This document shows, piece after piece, positions 1 to 7,573 of a stretch of 21,542 nucleotides of DNA. Source of the DNA: UBA8110 sp964597275 (GTDB lineage: Bacteria; SAR324; NAC60-12); the NCBI GenBank assembly GCA_964597275.1, contig CAZQXS010000061.1, forward strand, positions 1-21,542, read 5' to 3'. Position 1 is the first letter of the stretch. The number at the start of each line of letters is the position of its first letter. The position numbers and the translations under genes were made by a program. Under the pieces are notes generated by a model. It ran no database searches and was not told the origin of the DNA. It saw nothing but the letters and a program-made list of their open reading frames with translations.

Positions 1-428
1 AGTCCCGCTTGCGCGGCAAGGCGTTGGGCAGGGCGGTGCAGGTTGTCGCCAAACGCGGCGGTGATCGCCCACTCCCGGAATTTTCCGCAAAGCGCCTGAT
101 CCACCAAGAGGCTGGTGCAGACCTCCGGGCTGGTGTTGATGGTGGCATCGAGCCAAGGGGAGTCCGGGATGTCTCCGGGAAAGTGGTGGTCGAACCAACG
201 GATGCGGTTGCCCTGCTCCAGCAGTTGGGCGAGGGCGGCGCGGTTGCTGTCGAGCGAGAGGTCGAGCACGGTGATCTCGCACTCGTGCCGATCCCGGACT
301 CGCTCCAGCAACTGGATGTCGCGCTTCACTCCGGTGACGAGTTCCGATGCCGTGGGTTCCGCCAGCCGAAGCTGATGCAGGGCGCACAAGCCGTCGGCAT
401 CGCCGTTGAAGCAGTCGATTGTTTTCAC
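1..428 (-). CDS. DHH-family phosphoesterase, N-terminal part (cut by window edge)
   Basis: This is an open reading frame of 142 codons that runs off the left edge of the window, read on the minus strand from a GTG at 428. The translation starts MKTIDCFNGDADGLCAL. The NGDADG motif matches DHH motif I, where the usual first His is Asn, and about 70 residues later WFDHHFPG supplies the DHH motif itself. A later AFGDN could be another conserved element. DHH proteins are metal-dependent phosphoesterases acting on substrates such as nanoRNA, pAp or polyphosphate, and the exact substrate cannot be told from this fragment. An AAGGA lies about 15 bases before the GTG, which is a little far for a ribosome binding site. 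The gene follows the small membrane protein and aroC on the same strand but is separated from them by a palindromic repeat. The family call is firm; the function is open. Confidence 0.85.
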   Translation of the reverse strand, partial: MKTIDCFNGDADGLCALHQLRLAEPTASELVTGVKRDIQLLERVRDRHECEITVLDLSLDSNRAALAQLLEQGNRIRWFDHHFPGDIPDSPWLDATINTSPEVCTSLLVDQALCGKFREWAITAAFGDNLHRPAQRLAAQAG

Positions 429-473
429 GAAAGAGTCGTGGGTTCCTTGTAAAGGACGGGCCTCATTTTTGTT

Positions 474-552
474 GTCATTCCCGCGCAGGCGGGAATCCAG
501 CACACACGGCCGGTTACTCTGGATTCCGGGCCTCCGCTCCGCCCGGAATGAC
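474..552. repeat. Dispersed palindromic repeat, copy 1 (MITE/REP-like)
   Basis: This 79-base element begins GTCATTCC and ends GGAATGAC. It contains an inner hairpin (CCCGC-GCAG-GCGGG) and a second pairing of GGAATCCAG with CTGGATTCC, so the whole element can fold into a long cruciform. A second copy, nearly identical over its left half and in the same orientation, lies at 5013-5096. No coding sequence is visible in it. It sits between the DHH gene and the 56-aa membrane protein gene. As RNA it could act as a processing or termination structure. This kind of GTCATTCC-bounded palindrome recurs in many environmental proteobacterial genomes; that point is general knowledge, not shown here. Confidence 0.85.
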
Positions 553-600
553 GTGCTTGAAGCTGTTTTTCCAGAAAAGACCTGTGGGGTGAGGGGCGTT

Positions 601-771
601 TCAGTTGGTGATCAGCACCACTTGCAGGACAAAAAACGCAACGAACAGCACGACTCCGCTGACGGTCAGCGTGGGCACATCGAGGTCAAAACCGTTCTTG
701 GAAAACTTGGAAGGTTTTTGGGAATCAATGCGGCGTCCGGTTTGGGCAGGCGTGGGCTTGGGAAGCGGCAT
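601..771 (-). CDS. Small single-span membrane protein (56 aa), unknown function
   Basis: The short protein begins MPLPKPTPAQTGRR. It has a basic, polar first half of about 30 residues and then one hydrophobic segment (about residues 34-54, VSGVVLFVAFFVLQVVLI) that ends two residues before the stop. This is the topology of a tail-anchored or single-span inner membrane protein, with the basic half predicted to be cytoplasmic. The ATG at 771 is preferred over an upstream TTG at 816, because the longer form adds 15 residues with no coding signal. No strong ribosome binding site is visible. The gene lies 62 bases downstream of aroC and may be co-transcribed with it. Its composition fits a real small protein, but no family is recognised, so it remains hypothetical. 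Confidence 0.55.
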   Translation of the reverse strand: MPLPKPTPAQTGRRIDSQKPSKFSKNGFDLDVPTLTVSGVVLFVAFFVLQVVLITN

Positions 772-833
772 GGCGTGAGTGAGGCTGAGATTGGACCGAC
801 AGTGAACCTCGTGCAAATCTCAGGCCGGAACGC

Positions 834-1928
834 TCATGCTTGAAGTCCCTGCAACGTCTTGGTCCGGTTGCGCAAAAAATGATCGGCCAACACGAGTGCA
901 ATCATGTTGTCCACCATCGGCACGGCCCGTGGCAAAACACAGGGATCGTGCCGCCCCTTCGCCTGCAACTTGACCGCTTCGCCGTCGCGGGTCACGGTGT
1001 CCTGCTCAAAGTTGATGGTCGCGGTCGGTTTGAAGGCAATGCGCAGTTCCAAGTCCTCGCCGTTGGAAATCCCGCCCTGGATGCCTCCGGAGCGGTTGGT
1101 GCGCGTACGGATTTCGCCATCGCGGGACTCAAAGGCATCGTTGTGTTCGGAACCGCGCATGAGAACGGAGTCAAATCCGAGGCCGAATTCCACCCCTCGC
1201 GTGGCAGGCAGGGACATGAGGGCTTTGGCGAGGTCGGCGGTGAGCTTGTCAAAAACCGGCTCGCCGAGTCCGGCAGGCATGTTGCGGACGTGTGCCCGCA
1301 CGATGCCGCCGATGCTGTCGCCCTGTTTGCGGGTTTGGTCAATGCGGGCGATCATTTTTTCGGCCATTGCGGCATCCGGACAGCGCACCACATTGGCTTC
1401 GATGTCGGCCTCCGTGACGGTGTCGCGGTCCACCTCGGCGCGAAGGTCGTGAATCTGCTCGACCCACGCCAGCACCTCCGCGCCACAGCATTCGCGCAGC
1501 AGCGACTTGGCGACCGCGCCTGCGGCCACGCGCCCAATCGTTTCGCGGGCACTGGATCGGCCTCCGCCCATCCAGTCCCGGAAGCCGAATTTCTGCTCGT
1601 AGGTGAAATCGGCGTGGCTGGGCCGGAACAAGTCCTTGAGGTGTTCGTAGGCGTGGGGGCGGGCGTCCTGATTCCAGACGAGGACCGAAATCGCCGTGCC
1701 TGTGGTGCGTCCCTCGAAGACGCCGGAGACGATTTGCGCGGTGTCGTGTTCCTTGCGCTGGGTGACGATGCGGCTTTGGCCGGGACGGCGGCGGTCCAGT
1801 TCGCGCTGGAGCAGGGCTTCATCCAAGGCCAGTCCGGAAGGACAACCGTCAATGACCACGCCCACCGCGCCCCCGTGGGATTCACCCCAGGTGGTGATCC
1901 GAAAAAGTTGTCCGAAGGAGTCGCCCAT
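834..1928 (-). CDS. aroC: Chorismate synthase
   Basis: The gene encodes 364 aa, the usual length for chorismate synthase (EC 4.2.3.5). The enzyme eliminates phosphate from 5-enolpyruvylshikimate-3-phosphate to give chorismate in the cytoplasm, using reduced FMN without net redox change. The N-terminus has the signature TWGESHG (residues 13-19, catalytic His18). A GGGRSSARET segment near residues 121-130 and the glycine-rich NRSGGIQGGISNG motif contribute to FMN and substrate binding. A C-terminal RHDPCVLPRAVPMV segment carries the conserved Asp. It starts at the ATG at 1928, where the family N-terminus begins; the upstream sequence is AAGAAAAA rather than a clear ribosome binding site. A DAHP synthase gene of the same pathway ends at the other edge of the window, but the two are about 20 kb apart and not in one operon. 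Confidence 0.97.
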   Translation of the reverse strand: MGDSFGQLFRITTWGESHGGAVGVVIDGCPSGLALDEALLQRELDRRRPGQSRIVTQRKEHDTAQIVSGVFEGRTTGTAISVLVWNQDARPHAYEHLKDLFRPSHADFTYEQKFGFRDWMGGGRSSARETIGRVAAGAVAKSLLRECCGAEVLAWVEQIHDLRAEVDRDTVTEADIEANVVRCPDAAMAEKMIARIDQTRKQGDSIGGIVRAHVRNMPAGLGEPVFDKLTADLAKALMSLPATRGVEFGLGFDSVLMRGSEHNDAFESRDGEIRTRTNRSGGIQGGISNGEDLELRIAFKPTATINFEQDTVTRDGEAVKLQAKGRHDPCVLPRAVPMVDNMIALVLADHFLRNRTKTLQGLQA

Positions 1929-1980
1929 TTTTTCTTGAGAATTCAGGAGTCAGAACAAGCCACACGTTTGCTTTTGAATG

Positions 1981-2052
1981 AACCGCAGAGACACGGAGGA
2001 CACAGAGGGTTTTTTCTGATTTTTTTCTCTGTGAACTCTGTGACTCTGTGGT
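1981..2052. repeat. Palindromic repeat of the CACAGAG/CTCTGTG type
   Basis: A 72-base imperfect inverted repeat fills most of the gap between the PHP phosphatase gene and aroC. The outer arms are ACCGCAGAG (1982-1990) and CTCTGTGGT (2044-2052), and CACAGAG at 2001-2007 pairs with CTCTGTG at 2027-2033 around a T-rich loop. No second copy was seen in this window. Very similar AACCACAGAG-bounded palindromes are dispersed in many environmental bacterial genomes; that is general knowledge rather than something visible here. The T-rich loop and long stem could act as a transcript-processing or termination structure between the two genes. Confidence 0.7.
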
Positions 2053-2076
2053 GAAACACAGCCGAGTTTTTCAGAA

Positions 2077-2883
2077 TCACGCCACCGCCTGATTGGCAGG
2101 CTCCAAGTACGACAAATCCGCCAGCGTCAACCCGCAGTCCTCGGCAATGCCGTGCAGTTCCGGCATGCCTTGCAGCGCGTCTTCCGGGCGGTGTGCGTCG
2201 GAGTTGCACAGCACCGTCACGTCGTACTCTGCCGCCAGTTCCCAAAACGGCTTCCACGGGTAGGGTTTGCGCTCGCCCTCGGAGGTGTGAATCGTCCGTT
2301 TGCGCAGTCCGTTGCCGTTGATTTCGAGGGGAATTCGGGTTTCCGCCGCCGCCGCAAGAATGTCGCGGGCGCAGGCTTCGGCCTCCACGTCCCAGCGGTC
2401 CAGACAGACCCCGTACACGTCCGGATGCGCGATGAAGGCGTAGAGTCCGGTGGCCATCATTTCCGCCAGATGGTCGCTGTAGGCTCGTAAAGCCGAGGAG
2501 CTGTTCAGTTCCGTGAATGAGTTGAGCCATTCACCCTGATAGGGGGTGTAGTGCCCGGCTCCGATCAGGTAATCGAACTGACGTTTTTCCAGCAATTCTT
2601 CCTGATAGTAGCTACGGAATTCCGGCACATCCTCGCACTCCATGCCAAGCAACACCGCGACTTCGGGAACCTCCTGCTGGGCATGTCGGACAGCGGCAAC
2701 GTAATCATCCAGTTCGTCGTGCATCATGCGCACATTGTCCCAGCGATTGTCCGGAAGCGCCGCATGGTCGGACATGCCGTAAACCGTTGCGCCGCCCACC
2801 CGTGCCGCTCGCGCAAAATGCACTGCGTCGCCCTTGGCGTGTTTGCAGCGGTAGGTGTGGGCGTGGTAGTTCTTCCAGGACAT
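2077..2883 (-). CDS. PHP-domain phosphatase, probable histidinol-phosphatase
   Basis: The gene encodes a 268-aa PHP-superfamily metallo-phosphatase like the HisJ/HisK histidinol-phosphatases (EC 3.1.3.15), which remove phosphate from L-histidinol phosphate in histidine synthesis. The metal-ligand set is complete: HAH at residues 7-9, His15, SDH at 38-40, Glu82 in GMECED, His111 in GAGHYTP, His153 in IAHPD, and NSDAH at 227-231. The LIGAGHYTP and AHPDVYG segments are typical of the histidinol-phosphatase branch. The start is the ATG at 2883 (MSWKNYHAHT), which places the first His pair where the family has it; no clear ribosome binding site precedes it. No other his gene is nearby, so another phosphoester substrate remains possible. 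It lies 61 bases downstream of the MFS gene. Confidence 0.85.
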   Translation of the reverse strand: MSWKNYHAHTYRCKHAKGDAVHFARAARVGGATVYGMSDHAALPDNRWDNVRMMHDELDDYVAAVRHAQQEVPEVAVLLGMECEDVPEFRSYYQEELLEKRQFDYLIGAGHYTPYQGEWLNSFTELNSSSALRAYSDHLAEMMATGLYAFIAHPDVYGVCLDRWDVEAEACARDILAAAAETRIPLEINGNGLRKRTIHTSEGERKPYPWKPFWELAAEYDVTVLCNSDAHRPEDALQGMPELHGIAEDCGLTLADLSYLEPANQAVA

Positions 2884-2944
2884 GTGGGATCAACAATCGA
2901 GAGAGTTCAGCTTGGCATCCACCCCCGCAAGCCGCAATCAGAAA

Positions 2945-4186
2945 TCACGTTGTGGACGCGCCCCGCCGTGTCCACAGCATCGTGGCCAGAAGCGCAATTC
3001 CGAAAACGGCATAGCCGGTCACCAACGGCAGCACGGTGCCGTCGAAGGCTTGGGCGATCACAAACGCCGGGGGCAGGGACACCAGCATGGACAAGGCACC
3101 AATCACAGAGGACCCCACCCCGGCAATGTGCCCCAGCGGCTGCATGGCAAGCGCGTTGAGGTTCCCGAAAATCAAGCCCTGGCAGAAAAAGGTGATCATC
3201 AGGACCGCAAGGAATCCCCAAAGCGGGGGTTCGGGCAACACCGTTTGTATCAGCAACCACGACAGCAGAGCGCCCCCCGTGAAGGTGCAGGCACTCCAGA
3301 AGGCCAGCGTGTACATCCCGAACTTCATCACCAGCTTGGCGTTGGTCAAAGAAGCCGCCCCAAAGGCCAAGGCGAGGAGGGCAAACAGGATCGGGAAATT
3401 GTCGCCTTGCCCGAAAACGTCCGCAAAAATCTGCTGGGCGTTGCTGAGGTAGGCCATGAAGGGAGCGAACAGCAATCCGGTGCAGAGCGTGTAACCGAGT
3501 GCGGCACGGATCCGGAAGATTTCGACCGCTCCTGCAAGAGTGCGACGAAAGGACAGCGGAACCCGCTGTTCCGGGGGCAGGGTTTCGCGCATCCGCACGA
3601 GGAACCAAAGCAGCAGCACCCCGCCGCTGATCAGGAACATCCAGAAAATCGCCCGCCACCCCGCCACCCACAGAATGCCTTGGCCAATCGCGGGTGCCAC
3701 GGTGGGCACGAGAATGAAAATCGTCATCACAAACGACATGACCCTTGCCATCAAAGCCCCCTCAAAACGGTCCCGAACGATGGCGATGGTCACGATCCGG
3801 AAGGTGGCACTGCCGAAGCCTTGCAGAAACCGCCCGATCAGCAGCACCGTGAGGGTTTCCGAAAACAGGCAAACCGCGCTGCCGAGCAGGTAAATCACAA
3901 AACCAATCGTGATCGGGCGGCGGCGGCCCCAACTGTCGGCCAGCGGGCCGTAGAGCAGTTGGCCCAAGGCAAAGCCCATGAACATCACGATGATCACCAA
4001 CTGCACGTCATTCGCATGGACGACGTTGAGATCGCGCCCGATGTCCGGAAACGCAGGCAACATGGCATCGGTGGACAGCGCCGCCTGCGACTGCATAGCG
4101 GCCACCAGCACAATGAACTCCACAAAGGCGAGTTTGCTCAGGTTGGAAGCTTGTGGTGGGGAGGCATCAGGATTGGAATGGCTCAA
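2945..4186 (-). CDS. Bcr/CflA-like MFS efflux transporter
   Basis: This is a 12-span major facilitator of the drug/H+ antiporter group closest to Bcr/CflA, predicted to export drugs or metabolites across the inner membrane. After the first span comes STDAMLPAFPDIGRDL, which matches the Bcr/CflA N-terminal signature. GPLADSWGRRRP between spans 2 and 3 is MFS motif A, and VPTVAPAIGQ lies in span 5 as in motif C of antiporters. The frame is also open upstream to an ATG at 4264 and a GTG at 4279. The TTG at 4186 is preferred because it gives 413 aa with a short N-terminus before span 1, as in the family, and AAAGG lies about 11 bases before it. The upstream stretch is polar, and it contains a perfect palindrome. 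It is divergent from the dioxygenase gene. The substrate is unknown. Confidence 0.88.
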   Translation of the reverse strand: MSHSNPDASPPQASNLSKLAFVEFIVLVAAMQSQAALSTDAMLPAFPDIGRDLNVVHANDVQLVIIVMFMGFALGQLLYGPLADSWGRRRPITIGFVIYLLGSAVCLFSETLTVLLIGRFLQGFGSATFRIVTIAIVRDRFEGALMARVMSFVMTIFILVPTVAPAIGQGILWVAGWRAIFWMFLISGGVLLLWFLVRMRETLPPEQRVPLSFRRTLAGAVEIFRIRAALGYTLCTGLLFAPFMAYLSNAQQIFADVFGQGDNFPILFALLALAFGAASLTNAKLVMKFGMYTLAFWSACTFTGGALLSWLLIQTVLPEPPLWGFLAVLMITFFCQGLIFGNLNALAMQPLGHIAGVGSSVIGALSMLVSLPPAFVIAQAFDGTVLPLVTGYAVFGIALLATMLWTRRGASTT

Positions 4187-4244
4187 GGGTGTTGTTGCCT
4201 TTCGTGCAGAAAAAAATGGAAGGGCTGGCCGATGCGGGGAACGG

Positions 4245-4266
4245 TCATGTTGGATTACCAACATGA
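4245..4266. promoter_or_regulatory. Perfect 22-bp palindrome, possible operator
   Basis: Two 9-base arms, TCATGTTGG and CCAACATGA, are separated by ATTA with no mismatch. The site lies between the divergently transcribed MFS transporter and dioxygenase genes, about 60 bases upstream of the preferred TTG start of the transporter. It also overlaps the alternative ATG at 4264. Perfect dyads of this size next to an efflux gene are often binding sites for dimeric repressors such as TetR or MarR. No regulator gene is present in the window, so the operator role is inferred. A hairpin in the mRNA leader is the other reading. Confidence 0.45.
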
Positions 4267-4377
4267 TAGAACATCCCACCCTTGGGGTCCATAAAGGTTT
4301 GCTCTCCCGGAAAATCGGGTTAAACTGGCCTTTGATGAATTAGGAGAAGAGCAAGCATTTCCACAATGGAGAATGGC

Positions 4378-4968
4378 ATGAACGACCTGAAGGAGTCCCG
4401 CGCATCCGCAGTGAGCGCATTACTCGAAAAGACCCTCGTCCTTCAAGACGGGGGCGACATGAGCCGTGAGGGGGTGAAGCGCATCCGGGACCAACTGATC
4501 GGCTTGGCCTCGCGGCGCGAGCTGTGGAGTGAAGCGGATTACCCCCCGCCCAACGAGGACGAGCGCCAGAACCGCTTTTTGGTGGGGCAGCATGAGAGCG
4601 GGATTTCGCTGTACCTCAACGTGATGCGTCCGGGCAAGCGCATCCCGCCCCACAACCACACCACCTGGGCCTGCATCGCCGGAGTCGAGGGCGAAGAAGA
4701 AAACACCTTCTTCGACCGTTTGGACAACAAATCGGTGCCCGGACAGGCCGAAATCAAAACCCGCGAGGTCGTCACCGTGGGGCCGGGCACAGGCGTCGCC
4801 ATGCTCGGCGAGGACATCCACAGCGTCTTCATCAACGGCGAGCAGACCATCCGGCATCTGCACTTTTACGGACGTCCGCTAGAAACGCTCAACCAGCGCC
4901 TCACCTTCAACCAAGAAGCCGGAACCTGCAAGGTCATGGAACTTGGGGTCCAGACCAAGACCTCGTAA
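4378..4968 (+). CDS. Cysteine dioxygenase-family cupin (thiol dioxygenase)
   Basis: The 196-aa protein is a cupin of the cysteine dioxygenase / 3-mercaptopropionate dioxygenase group. These enzymes use one Fe(II) and O2 to oxidise a small thiol to its sulfinate in the cytoplasm. The expected three-His iron site is visible: His92 and His94 in PPHNHTTW, followed by GVEGEEEN, and His148 in GEDIHSV. RHLHFYG at 159-165 is the conserved strand near the end of the barrel. The start at 4378 is chosen because GGAG lies 6 bases upstream; an in-frame ATG at 4366 adds four residues with poorer spacing. The HNHTTW form of the motif, rather than the classical HDHxxSxC, may favour 3-mercaptopropionate or another thiol over cysteine. 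It leads a plus-strand cluster with a rhodanese gene, which fits thiol-sulfur handling. Confidence 0.85.
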   Translation: MNDLKESRASAVSALLEKTLVLQDGGDMSREGVKRIRDQLIGLASRRELWSEADYPPPNEDERQNRFLVGQHESGISLYLNVMRPGKRIPPHNHTTWACIAGVEGEEENTFFDRLDNKSVPGQAEIKTREVVTVGPGTGVAMLGEDIHSVFINGEQTIRHLHFYGRPLETLNQRLTFNQEAGTCKVMELGVQTKTS

Positions 4969-5012
4969 GCATGCGGTATGGCATCGTGTTCAATGACTCC
5001 CTCGTTTCTGTT

Positions 5013-5096
5013 GTCATTCCCGCGCAGGCGGGAATCCAGTACACACGGCCGTTTGCTCTGGATTCCGGGTCTGCGCTACGCTGCGTCCGGAATGAC
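5013..5096. repeat. Dispersed palindromic repeat, copy 2 (MITE/REP-like)
   Basis: This 84-base element has the same ends as the copy at 474-552 (GTCATTCC and GGAATGAC), the same inner hairpin and the same orientation. The first 39 bases differ from copy 1 by a single base. The right half has diverged and is five bases longer (CTACGCTGCGTC in place of CTCCGCC). It lies between the dioxygenase and rhodanese genes, 44 bases after the first and 38 bases before the second. It may therefore split or modulate an otherwise continuous transcript. Confidence 0.85.
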
Positions 5097-5134
5097 AGAA
5101 GGAGGTCATCCTTGACACAAGGACCACCACCGAA

Positions 5135-6727
5135 ATGAGGATCCTCACACCAGAAGCCCTCAAGCCCCTTCTGACAACAGGTGAAGAAATTGCCCTGCTC
5201 GATGTCCGGGAGCATGGGCAGTATGGCGAAGGCCATCCGTTCTTCTCGGTCAACCTGCCCTACAGCCGCCTTGAATCGAGAGCCGTCCGGTTGCTTCCCT
5301 GTCGTTCGACACGTTGTGTGCTGTTCGATGACGGCGATGGCGTTGCCGAAAAAGCCGCCCGGCGGCTGGCGGGATTGGGCTACACCAACCTTGCGATTTT
5401 GCAGGGCGGTGCGCCCGGATGGGTGGAGGCGGGGTTCACGCTTTACAAGGGCGTGAACGTGCCCTCCAAGGCGTTTGGGGAATTGCTGGAGCATCAGTTG
5501 AACACCCCCTCGATTTCGGCGGAAGCCCTCAAAGCGATGCAGGACCGAGGCGATGCCGTTGTGGTGCTGGACGGGCGCTCGCCCAAGGAGTTTCGGAAAA
5601 TGGCGATTCCGGGAGCGCAATCCTGCCCGAACGCGGAATTGGCGTACCGTCTCCCCGCTTTGGTGCCAGACGAAACGGTTCCGGTGGTGGTCAACTGCGC
5701 GGGGCGCACCCGTTCGATCATCGGAGCGCAAACCCTGATTTCGCTGGGAGTGCGCAATCCCGTTTCTGCGCTGCGCAACGGCACTCAGGGCTGGCGGCTG
5801 GCGGGCTTCGACCTCGCGCATGGCGCCGCCCCCGCCGTGCTTCCGGAACCGGACGCATCCCAGCTTGCAGCCAGCCGATCCCAAGCAAAAGCTCTGATCG
5901 CACAAGCCCAGTTGCACACGGTGGTGCATGAAGTCGTGCAAGCGTGGCTCAGCGATGAAAGCCGCACGACTTACGTTTTCGACGTGCGCACGACAGCAGA
6001 ATACGAGCGCGGGCACTTTGCAGGAGCCGTTCATGCTCCGGGCGGACAACTCGTGCAGGCCACGGACGAATGGGTGGCGGTGCGCAACGCCCGCATCGTG
6101 CTGGCCGATGACACGCAACTGCGGGCCGCCGCCACCGCGATGTGGCTCCGGGCGATGGGGCACCAAGTTTGGGTGCTGGACACGGATGCCGCTCTGACTC
6201 TGGATTCCTGCAAAAATGAGGAGTCCAAAGTGACGGCATTGCCAACCGTCACGCCTCAAGAATTGCCCGCACGGCTTGCGGCTGGGGCCGAATTGCTCGA
6301 TGTCTCCCCAAGCATGAGTTTCCGCAAGGCACACCTCAACGCAGCGCAGTGGGTCATCCGCCCCCGGCTGGATCAGCTTGACCTCACGGGTGCGTCTGAA
6401 ATCATTTTGGCTGGGGGAGGTGCCGCCTTGGCTGCCGGAGTTGCCTTGGACTTGCAGGAAAGGCACTCGGCCCAGATTGCCCGACTGACAGGCGGGCCAG
6501 ACGAATGGCAAGCCGCAGGGCTGAGCGTGATTGCCACCCCAGAAACACCATGCGATGCCGAATGCCTCGATTTCCTGTTTTTCGTCCATGACCGACACGA
6601 CGGCAACCTTGAGGCTTCCCGGCAGTACCTTGCATGGGAGCTTGGACTGGTCGGGCAACTGGACGAACAGGAACGTTCGGTGTTCACCCCGGCTTCAATC
6701 CCGCAAATCTTGGAGGAGCAACCATGA
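5135..6727 (+). CDS. Four-module rhodanese-like sulfurtransferase with a single catalytic Cys
   Basis: The 530-aa protein consists of about four rhodanese-like modules in tandem (roughly residues 1-110, 122-230, 260-355 and 367-470), then a tail ending near HDRHDGNLEASRQYLAWEL. Rhodaneses move sulfane sulfur through a persulfide on a loop cysteine. Only module 2 keeps it, Cys188 in NCAGRTRS, after the conserved LDGRSPKEF strand. The matching loops of module 1 (LFDDGDG), module 3 (LADDTQL) and module 4 (LAGGGAA) have no Cys, so these modules are probably structural or substrate-binding. ATG at 5135 is chosen because translation then begins directly with module 1; AAGGA lies 11 bases upstream. 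The stop overlaps the start of the aldo/keto reductase by four bases (ATGA). The dioxygenase gene upstream suggests sulfane-sulfur or sulfinate chemistry; the acceptor is unknown. Confidence 0.88.
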   Translation: MRILTPEALKPLLTTGEEIALLDVREHGQYGEGHPFFSVNLPYSRLESRAVRLLPCRSTRCVLFDDGDGVAEKAARRLAGLGYTNLAILQGGAPGWVEAGFTLYKGVNVPSKAFGELLEHQLNTPSISAEALKAMQDRGDAVVVLDGRSPKEFRKMAIPGAQSCPNAELAYRLPALVPDETVPVVVNCAGRTRSIIGAQTLISLGVRNPVSALRNGTQGWRLAGFDLAHGAAPAVLPEPDASQLAASRSQAKALIAQAQLHTVVHEVVQAWLSDESRTTYVFDVRTTAEYERGHFAGAVHAPGGQLVQATDEWVAVRNARIVLADDTQLRAAATAMWLRAMGHQVWVLDTDAALTLDSCKNEESKVTALPTVTPQELPARLAAGAELLDVSPSMSFRKAHLNAAQWVIRPRLDQLDLTGASEIILAGGGAALAAGVALDLQERHSAQIARLTGGPDEWQAAGLSVIATPETPCDAECLDFLFFVHDRHDGNLEASRQYLAWELGLVGQLDEQERSVFTPASIPQILEEQP

Positions 6728-7557
6728 CCAACACCCTTCACCTGCAAAGCCGTGTGACGCTCAGCGACGGCAACACCATGCCACTCTTCGGACTCGGCGT
6801 TTGGGCGGCCAGCCCCGGAAAGGAAACCCGCGAGGCCGTGGCGTGTGCCTTGGAAACGGGCTATCGTCACATTGACACCGCCTCGATGTATGGCAACGAG
6901 GAAGACGTGGGCACCGCTGTCCGCGAAAGCGGGATTTCCCGCGAGGACATCTTTGTCACCACCAAGGTCTGGGAAACCGATCAGGGCTACGACCCCACGC
7001 TGCGGGCCTTCGAGAAAAGCCAACAAAAGCTTGGATTGGACGTGGTGGACCTCTACCTGATCCACTGGCCCGTGGAAGGGCGGCGTGTGGACACCTGGCA
7101 GGCACTGGAACGGTTGCGGAGCGAGGGCCGGGTCAAGTCCATTGGCGTGAGCAACTTTTCGCCCAAACACCTCCGGGAGATTTTTGAAAGCGGTGAGCAG
7201 CGCCCCACGGTCAATCAGATCGAACTCAGCCCCTTCTTGCAACAGCGCACGATTGCGGATTTCTCGCACTCGGAGGACATTCACCTCACTGCCTACTGCC
7301 CCCTCGCCCGTGGCGAACGCTTTTCGCATCGCACCGTGCAGGCGATCTCGGAGCAATCCGGGAAATCCCCGGCGCAGGTGATGATCCGCTGGGGCTTGCA
7401 GAAAGGGCAGACCATGATCCCCAAATCCGCCAATCCCGTGCGCATCCGTCAGAACGCGGACGTGTTCGACTTCGCCCTCAGCGCCGAGCAGATGCGCGAA
7501 CTGGACGGGCTGGACGAGGCCTTCCGCTTTTGCCCGGACCCCCTGACCCGTTCCTGA
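6724..7557 (+). CDS. Aldo/keto reductase
   Basis: The 277-aa protein is an NAD(P)H-dependent aldo/keto reductase, an (alpha/beta)8 barrel that reduces aldehydes and ketones in the cytoplasm. The catalytic tetrad is intact: Asp51 and Tyr56 in HIDTASMYGNE, Lys81 in TTKVW and His114 in LIHWP. The GVSNFSP and PKSANPVRI segments for cofactor binding follow. Its length fits the bacterial 2,5-diketo-D-gluconate reductase-like group. It starts at the ATG at 6724, with GGAGGA 7 bases upstream inside the rhodanese gene, and overlaps the rhodanese stop by four bases, so translation is probably coupled. The GrdB-like gene follows after 16 bases. The tight linkage to rhodanese and selenoprotein genes suggests reduction of a small carbonyl made in the same pathway; the substrate cannot be read from the sequence. 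Confidence 0.93.
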   Translation: MTNTLHLQSRVTLSDGNTMPLFGLGVWAASPGKETREAVACALETGYRHIDTASMYGNEEDVGTAVRESGISREDIFVTTKVWETDQGYDPTLRAFEKSQQKLGLDVVDLYLIHWPVEGRRVDTWQALERLRSEGRVKSIGVSNFSPKHLREIFESGEQRPTVNQIELSPFLQQRTIADFSHSEDIHLTAYCPLARGERFSHRTVQAISEQSGKSPAQVMIRWGLQKGQTMIPKSANPVRIRQNADVFDFALSAEQMRELDGLDEAFRFCPDPLTRS

Positions 7558-7573
7558 CACCTCAGAGATTCTG

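Noticed and set aside
840..2054. Long plus-strand open frame (404 codons) opposite aroC
   Set aside because: It is the antisense of a secure aroC gene. High GC makes long shadow frames, and the translation matches no family.
2882..4294. Long plus-strand open frame (470 codons) opposite the MFS gene
   Set aside because: The translation is rich in Gln, His and Arg with no hydrophobic pattern, and it is explained by the MFS gene on the other strand.
4934..6658. Minus-strand open frame of 574 codons opposite the rhodanese gene
   Set aside because: It reads through the palindromic repeat and antisense of four rhodanese modules. There is no family signature and no ribosome binding site.
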